Positions 59,388-64,000 of a stretch of 64,000 nucleotides of DNA are shown here, piece by piece (the stretch's first letter is position 1; every line of letters begins with the position of its first letter). The position numbers were made by a program, and so were the translations under genes. The stretch is from Bifidobacterium callimiconis (GTDB lineage Bacteria; Actinomycetota; Actinomycetes; Actinomycetales; Bifidobacteriaceae): assembly GCF_003952005.1 (NCBI RefSeq), contig NZ_QXGJ01000008.1, positions 62,001-126,000 on the forward strand. Direction: 5' to 3'. The notes under the pieces were generated by a model. It saw only the letters and a list, made by a program, of their open reading frames with translations, was not told the DNA's origin and made no database searches.

Positions 59388-61481
59388 TCAGTTGGTCGTG
59401 AGGTTGATGAGGTTCTGCAGACGGCTGTAGCGCTCCACCTGCACCGCGCTCCAGTCGAGCCAGCGGTCGGCGCGGGTGACGGTGCCGTCCTTGTATGTGA
59501 TCCACACGGCCACGTGACGGTTGTCCTTGCCCACGGTGATGGTCGGATTGTTGATGTCGAATGGCTGCGCCTTGTCCCGGGTGCCGAGGTAGCCGGCGTC
59601 CGTCAGCGCCTTGGCCTCCTTGACCTGCTCGGGGTGGTCCACGTGCACGGTCACGTTCTGTGCACCGTCCGCGAACGCCACGTTGGAGACCAGCGCATCC
59701 GGCGTGGAGTCGCTGAAGCTCGCCGGCTTGAGTCCACCCGTGGCACCGAGTGCTACGATGATCGCGAACACGAGTGCCATCGCACCCTTGAGCGCGGCCA
59801 GAGTGAACGCACGCGTGTGCAGGTCGTTGAACGCAGGCAGTCCCACCTTCGTCCTCTGTCCCACGCGATCCTGCTGGATCATCCACACCGCCACGCTGGC
59901 CATTACGAGCGAGGACGCGATGAACACGATCTTGGGAATGGTGAATCCGTTCGCGTACGTACTGGCCGCGGCGACGAATCCGATGAACAGCAGAACGCTC
60001 TCCCAGAACCACGGAACATGGTCCGTCGACGACTGGGCGTCACGGTATCCTTTTCGCACCATGACTCCGAAGACCAGAAGGGCGGCGATCATGAGGAACT
60101 GTCCGTGGAACGCGCAGATGAGCAGCAGGCTGCCAAATAGGGCAACGACCGTCATCGACTTGGCCGAGTAGGCGAACATTGCGGACATGCTCGTGGATCT
60201 GGCCGAAGGCGCCTTGTCCTTGTCGCCGCTGCTGCCTCCGTTACTGCCGTTGCTGCCATTGGCATTGCGCATCATGGCGGCGGTCACGTCCGGCGTGGAT
60301 GCGGAACTGCCGGAACGCGTGTTCTTGGCCACGGTCGGGCCGTCCATGAACATTCTGATTCGAGATGCCACCACGTACACGAACACGGCCGGCACGAACC
60401 AGCGCAGCATCACCGGGTAGCGTAGCGTGAGGTTCACTACCCAGATCGTGCCGAGCAATGCGACCAGCAGCAGCGCGCCGTGCAGTGCGAACCGGTCGTC
60501 GTTGTCGAGGTCGCAGCACAGTTTGGCCTTCCGGTCACGGACGACGGCCCACCATCCGAATACGCGGTTAGTGATCCATGCGATGGCCACGATCAGCACC
60601 AGCGTGGCGACGATCAGACCATTGCGGCTGAACAGTCCCTGCAGCAGGAACGCGTTCCACGGATGCTTGCCCTGCATGGCGAATCCCTGGAACAGCAGGG
60701 GTCGCACGGTGATCCACACGGCGATGAGCGCATAGCACCACAGGTTGTTGCGCGCGAGCTTCGGATTCGTCGGAGCGACGATTTTGAACAGGTCGACGCC
60801 GGCGCGCATGGTGAGGGAGAACACCATGGTGAGTGCGAAGAGCTCCAGCAGCCACGGCAGCGTGTAGGCCTCCCAGTTGTGAGGCTCAAACAGGTAGAAT
60901 GCACCGCCGAAGCCAAGGCATGTGATGATCGTCCACCGGAATACGTTGGAGATGTTGTGGCGTCCATTCGTGGTCACATTGATCTTGCTGATGTTGCCGA
61001 TCATGCAGAAGAAGCCGACGACCATCGCGACGAAGCCGATTGCAAGGAAGCCGAAGCTCGTCGGATCCATGGTGGGATCGAAGTTCGTGAACACGCCCGT
61101 GATCAGGTCCAGCGTGAAGTATCCCTTGAGCATGGGGAAGGTCGCCCCCACGTAGCCCAGCGTGACGGCGAGCATATACAGGCCGATGCCCTGCACGGGA
61201 TACATCGGTAGTTTCTCGCCTGATTTGCCGCTGTCGGTCTTCTTGTCGGCTGCGTCGGACTCGTCTGACTTGCCCGGCACCGACGCGGCGGCGTCATCAT
61301 CCACGCCCTTGGCCAGCCAGTACGCCGAACCGCCGGCGAGGATCGCCGTGATCACCGCGCCGATCACCGGCCACTGGTTGCCCAGAGACTCCCTCAGCGG
61401 CCAGCAACCGAACAGCACCATGAGTGTCGCGATCACCACTGCGATCGCGTTGTGTTCCATCAGTCGTTTGTTCACGTTCAT
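59388..61481 (-). CDS. large polytopic membrane protein of the GTPase operon (697 aa)
   Basis: A 697-residue protein with about 14 predicted membrane segments (for example IAVVIATLMVLFGCWPL, GIGLYMLAVTLGYVGATFPM, LIATLVLIVAIAWITNR-like and FIASSLVMASVAVWMI). Two polar loops are disordered: residues about 62-90 (Asp/Ser/Lys-rich) and 400-435 (Asn/Gly/Ser-rich). The C-terminal 95 residues, after the last helix, form a soluble domain (TVHVDHPEQVKEAKALTDAG, then RHVAVWITYKDGTVTRADRW). No family recognised and no transporter motif seen. ATG at 61481; gap of 65 bp to the upstream gene. Confidence 0.75.
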   Translation of the reverse strand: MNVNKRLMEHNAIAVVIATLMVLFGCWPLRESLGNQWPVIGAVITAILAGGSAYWLAKGVDDDAAASVPGKSDESDAADKKTDSGKSGEKLPMYPVQGIGLYMLAVTLGYVGATFPMLKGYFTLDLITGVFTNFDPTMDPTSFGFLAIGFVAMVVGFFCMIGNISKINVTTNGRHNISNVFRWTIITCLGFGGAFYLFEPHNWEAYTLPWLLELFALTMVFSLTMRAGVDLFKIVAPTNPKLARNNLWCYALIAVWITVRPLLFQGFAMQGKHPWNAFLLQGLFSRNGLIVATLVLIVAIAWITNRVFGWWAVVRDRKAKLCCDLDNDDRFALHGALLLVALLGTIWVVNLTLRYPVMLRWFVPAVFVYVVASRIRMFMDGPTVAKNTRSGSSASTPDVTAAMMRNANGSNGSNGGSSGDKDKAPSARSTSMSAMFAYSAKSMTVVALFGSLLLICAFHGQFLMIAALLVFGVMVRKGYRDAQSSTDHVPWFWESVLLFIGFVAAASTYANGFTIPKIVFIASSLVMASVAVWMIQQDRVGQRTKVGLPAFNDLHTRAFTLAALKGAMALVFAIIVALGATGGLKPASFSDSTPDALVSNVAFADGAQNVTVHVDHPEQVKEAKALTDAGYLGTRDKAQPFDINNPTITVGKDNRHVAVWITYKDGTVTRADRWLDWSAVQVERYSRLQNLINLTTN

Positions 61482-61546
61482 CGTCGTTCTCCCCTACTCG
61501 TCACGCGTCATGCCGGCAGCCGCATCGGCAGCAGTCATGCCGTTCA

Positions 61547-62500
61547 TCACAGCACCACGGACAGCGCGTAGATCGCCCATACCGCGTAGATCAGCGCGAT
61601 CACGCCGTTGAGGTTGTTGTACGGCTTGGTTTTGAACCAGTGCACGGCGAACGCGGCGAAGGCGGCCACTGCCAGCACGCACAACACGATCATGAGCACG
61701 TGCGGGGTGGCGGTGAACAGTCCGGCGTGGAACACCGCCATAAACGCGACGAACAATGCGGTCAGCACCGCGGCGTACTTGAGCGTGGTGATGTTGTCCA
61801 TGCGCTGACGGTGGATGTTGTGGATCTTCACGCGACGTTCGGAGTTCAGCCAGATCGAGCCGAGCGACGTGTAGGCGCGCAGCGAGCCGGTGAAGTCGTG
61901 CTTGTACCAGCGGGTGTTGGGCTTGCCGTAACGCTTGCTGCCGAGCCATCCGTTGCGGATCGCGTCGTCGCTGATGCCGCCCGCCTTGGCGGTGGCGGTG
62001 TCGGCGTTCACGCGGGCCATGAGCGTGTTCGTCGTGGCCGGATTCGCGCCGCCGGCGAGGAACAGGGCGGCGGTGATGCGTGCGGCGGTCTGTCGCGCCG
62101 AATCGTTGCCGCTCACGCCATTGCCGGTCTTACCGGGGGTCTCCCCATCGGCGGGCTCTTCCGTTTCGGACGCATCCTGATCGAGCATGGACTGCATGGC
62201 GTTGTTGAATTCCACCGCGGTGCTGCCGGGGCGCACGCTGGCCAGGATCGGGCCGACAAGACCGGCCTTGGTCTGACGGGACAGCGCCTCGAGCAGTCGG
62301 CGTTCGTCGTCGGAACGCGCGGTGGACGTCTGCCAGAATTCGTCGAAGTCACGGTCGGCGTCGTACAGCGCGTCCGTGCCCTCCTTGTCGATGGTCTGCC
62401 TGACGCGCTGCGCGAGCGCGGCGACCAGCGGATCGGCGCCGGTCGCAGCCGATTCCGTCGCCGTTTCCGACGCCACGGGCGCCGTTGTGGGATTACTCAT
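61547..62500 (-). CDS. membrane protein of the GTPase operon with soluble N-terminus (317 aa)
   Basis: A 317-residue protein. The N-terminal 220 residues are cytoplasmic-type and partly low-complexity (TPGKTGNGVSGNDSARQTAA), with a helical block GTDALYDADRDFDEFWQTST and a conserved-looking RYGKPNTRWYKHDFTGSLRA. Three hydrophobic helices follow: TTLKYAAVLTALFVAFMAVF, VLMIVLCVLAVAAFAAFAVH and LNGVIALIYAVWAIYALSVV. Not recognised. It follows the pseudokinase gene by 82 bp and precedes the 697-residue membrane protein gene. ATG at 62500 after GAGAGGACATC. Confidence 0.75.
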   Translation of the reverse strand: MSNPTTAPVASETATESAATGADPLVAALAQRVRQTIDKEGTDALYDADRDFDEFWQTSTARSDDERRLLEALSRQTKAGLVGPILASVRPGSTAVEFNNAMQSMLDQDASETEEPADGETPGKTGNGVSGNDSARQTAARITAALFLAGGANPATTNTLMARVNADTATAKAGGISDDAIRNGWLGSKRYGKPNTRWYKHDFTGSLRAYTSLGSIWLNSERRVKIHNIHRQRMDNITTLKYAAVLTALFVAFMAVFHAGLFTATPHVLMIVLCVLAVAAFAAFAVHWFKTKPYNNLNGVIALIYAVWAIYALSVVL

Positions 62501-62582
62501 GATGTCCTCTCCCGTTCTCTTCCCTCATACGTTCAGCCAGGCAAACCGCCGACTGACACATCAACGAATCAACCAGCCTGGA

Positions 62583-63932
62583 TCAGTCCAGCGGATGCGC
62601 GGTATAGCCTTCGAGTCGTTTGAGCCACGTCTTGGGCTGGCACCAGCGCAGTTTCGTGTCGGCGTTGCGTTCGGTGCCCTGCGTGAACACCGTCACGAAC
62701 GCGCCCTTGACCCCGGTGCCTCTGACGCTGCCGTCGGTGCCCACGGTCACCTCGCCGGGAAGGTTCTCCCAGTTGCGGACGAACACGTCGTCGGCCGGCG
62801 TGGTGACGCCATTGCCGATGTGGTTGATTTCGTTCTTCGGATCGAAGATGAAGTCGGCGTTGCGATGGTAGGTCTTGCACCATTCCTCGTGCACCACACC
62901 GGTGCCGTTGGGTTCGGCCGCCATGACGCCGCCGTCGTAGGGCAGACGTCCGACGAGCAGACGGAACAGCACGGATGCGATGACGAACAGTTCGGAGAAC
63001 ACGTCGAGCTGCGGCTGCTCGTCCTTGTCGAGCGCACTGATGATCCGGTCGTAGCCGGCCACGTCCACATAGTCGAGATCGAGGTTCAGCCTGCTGCCAC
63101 GCCATACCGGATACCGGTCGGTGATCTGTAGCAGCTCCTGTTCAGAGGAATCCAGCGAGCTGAAGGAACCGGCTCGGTTGACGAGATCCTCCGGCACCCA
63201 GGCGAGCGCGGACGGCGTACGCAGGTGTTTGCGGAAGTCGCCGACGCGGTGCACGGCCGGGCTGAACGCGAATCGTACGCTGCCGTCGTTGACGTTGTAG
63301 AACACGCTGCCGCCGGTGAAACCACAGTAGGAGTATCCGGAGGTCAGGAGCTCATGCCATCCCTGCAGGAGGGATCGTGCCACGCTGAGCGACATCGGGT
63401 CGGCGGCGCCGGCCATTTCGGCGATCTCACGCTTGGTCAGACGCTCGGAGTTGATGTTGTCGATCAGTTCGGTGAGCGGATGCCAAGCATCGCCGGCGTC
63501 GGTCATCGGGAACACCAGATAATGCCATTGGGCGCTCTGCACCAGATCCACCGGCCATTCGAACCGTGCGGCCGGCAGCGGATGATAGATGATCTCACGC
63601 CAGTGGGCGAGGTACGGATCGTCCTGCAGGGTCCGATACTCTTCGTGCGTGGCCTGCTCATATTCCTCGTCGGAGGCATTGGCGTCGACCTTCACCCTGA
63701 CCTTGTGGTGCTCGGCGGAACCGGATTCGTACGGTGGCTCCACGGGCAGCAGGTAGAAGCGCTCGCCGCTCTGGGCGTGCTCCACTACCTGACGGCTCAC
63801 ACCGAACACGCGGACGGTGTCGGTGGTGAGCGCGTAGTAGTTGTAGCCGCTCAGGCAGCTGAACCGCATGTCGCGCGGCACCACCTTGACCGAACCGTAC
63901 TGGACCGGTTTGGGTGCTTTGGTTTCGCTCAT
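62583..63932 (-). CDS. degenerate protein kinase (pseudokinase) of the GTPase operon
   Basis: A 449-residue protein in which a eukaryotic-type kinase fold of the YegI/HHH-kinase kind can be traced. The equivalent of the catalytic loop is SGYSYCGFTGGSVFYNVNDG (residues 198-217), where the family has Y-R-D-I-x-x-G-N-V-F; the DFG position reads VRFAFSP; the APE position VPEDLV; helix F and C-lobe QLDVFSELFVIASVLFRLLV then GRLPYDG. The C-terminal block ADFIFDPKNEINHIGNG plus VFTQGTERN and the closing RWCQPKTWLKRLEGY match the family's end. Both catalytic Asp residues are missing, so it is probably a pseudokinase or scaffold. It starts 1 bp inside the stop of the upstream gene. Confidence 0.72.
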   Translation of the reverse strand: MSETKAPKPVQYGSVKVVPRDMRFSCLSGYNYYALTTDTVRVFGVSRQVVEHAQSGERFYLLPVEPPYESGSAEHHKVRVKVDANASDEEYEQATHEEYRTLQDDPYLAHWREIIYHPLPAARFEWPVDLVQSAQWHYLVFPMTDAGDAWHPLTELIDNINSERLTKREIAEMAGAADPMSLSVARSLLQGWHELLTSGYSYCGFTGGSVFYNVNDGSVRFAFSPAVHRVGDFRKHLRTPSALAWVPEDLVNRAGSFSSLDSSEQELLQITDRYPVWRGSRLNLDLDYVDVAGYDRIISALDKDEQPQLDVFSELFVIASVLFRLLVGRLPYDGGVMAAEPNGTGVVHEEWCKTYHRNADFIFDPKNEINHIGNGVTTPADDVFVRNWENLPGEVTVGTDGSVRGTGVKGAFVTVFTQGTERNADTKLRWCQPKTWLKRLEGYTAHPLD

Positions 63933-64000
63933 CAGTGGCGTCCCTTCTTCTTACCGCCGAAGAGGCCACCGAAAAATCCTCCGAGGCCGCCCTTCTTGGG
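63932..64000 (-). CDS. C-terminal end of an upstream operon gene (partial)
   Basis: Only the last 22 residues are in the window: a Gly/Phe/Lys-rich tail with GGLGGFFGGLFGGKKKGRH and TGA, which overlaps the pseudokinase start by one base (TGATG). This tail could be a flexible linker or membrane-interacting peptide. The protein's identity cannot be told; a vWA, phosphatase or FHA component would fit similar kinase loci. Confidence 0.6.
   Translation of the reverse strand, partial: PKKGGLGGFFGGLFGGKKKGRH

Overview
The window is high-GC chromosomal DNA from an actinobacterium, most likely a Bifidobacterium or close relative. Supporting this are a Tad pilus locus of the actinobacterial type (short TadB/TadC, DUF4244 pilin), a MurT/GatD pair, a Pmt-type O-mannosyltransferase, several carbohydrate-use genes with LacI and AraC regulators, and LPxTG pilins. 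No rRNA, transposase, integrase, phage module or CRISPR array was seen. One tRNA (Ala, anticodon CGC) is present.

Layout. 1-1.4 kb: the 5' part of dnaX (its start region and promoter are duplicated just upstream) and a toxin/antitoxin pair. 1.5-2.5 kb: a formate/nitrite-type channel. 2.7-9.1 kb: the tad pilus locus on the minus strand, split by a repeat-rich gap. 9.1-13.5 kb: an accessory island with a candidate small RNA, a TacA/TacT-like pair, a DinJ-like/YoeB pair, an acidic orphan protein between two copies of an 86-bp repeat, and two AT-rich orphan genes. 13.5-18.5 kb: two LPxTG surface proteins (pilin and large beta-helix adhesin) without a sortase; a 10-base C tract lies upstream. 19-24 kb: O-mannosyltransferase, NrtR-like regulator, a 0.6-kb composite repeat, DedA protein. 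24-30 kb: tRNA-Ala between two direct repeats, LacI regulator facing a GH31 alpha-glucosidase, and a DUF218 protein. 30-38 kb: sugar transporter, DUF5107-TPR protein, AraC regulator and galactose mutarotase. 38-50 kb: HAD phosphatase, DUF5067 protein, UbiB-like kinase, phasin-like protein, GatD/MurT, DnaB, DUF1810 and a PARG-like macrodomain protein. 50.7-64 kb: an operon of at least eight minus-strand genes that I consider the most novel content.

That operon runs from an upstream gene cut by the window edge, through a degenerate protein kinase, three membrane proteins, and three paralogous zinc-ribbon GTPases of 801, 1201 and 525 residues. The GTPases share an N-terminal split zinc ribbon, a P-loop core with a (T/S)KGD-like or AKGD base motif, and a C-terminal zinc module resembling the RanBP2 type. 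They differ in their tails (coiled coil, Sel1/TPR, extra zinc ribbon). The set looks like an uncharacterised NTPase signalling or defence/stress system anchored at the membrane.

The second main discovery is a composite intergenic repeat present twice (22293-22910 and 50085-50668). Each copy has eight 20-bp motifs of one family arranged as four pairs; in every pair the two motifs start exactly 42 bp apart, and pairs are arranged convergently (A,A,B',B' then C,C,D',D'). The second copy lies directly downstream of the GTPase operon. Two further dispersed palindromic families (called R1, built around a CTCCCTCC/GGAGGGAG core, and R2, built around CCCCTCAAGGGG) fill most long intergenic gaps, and one R1 unit lies in frame inside murT.
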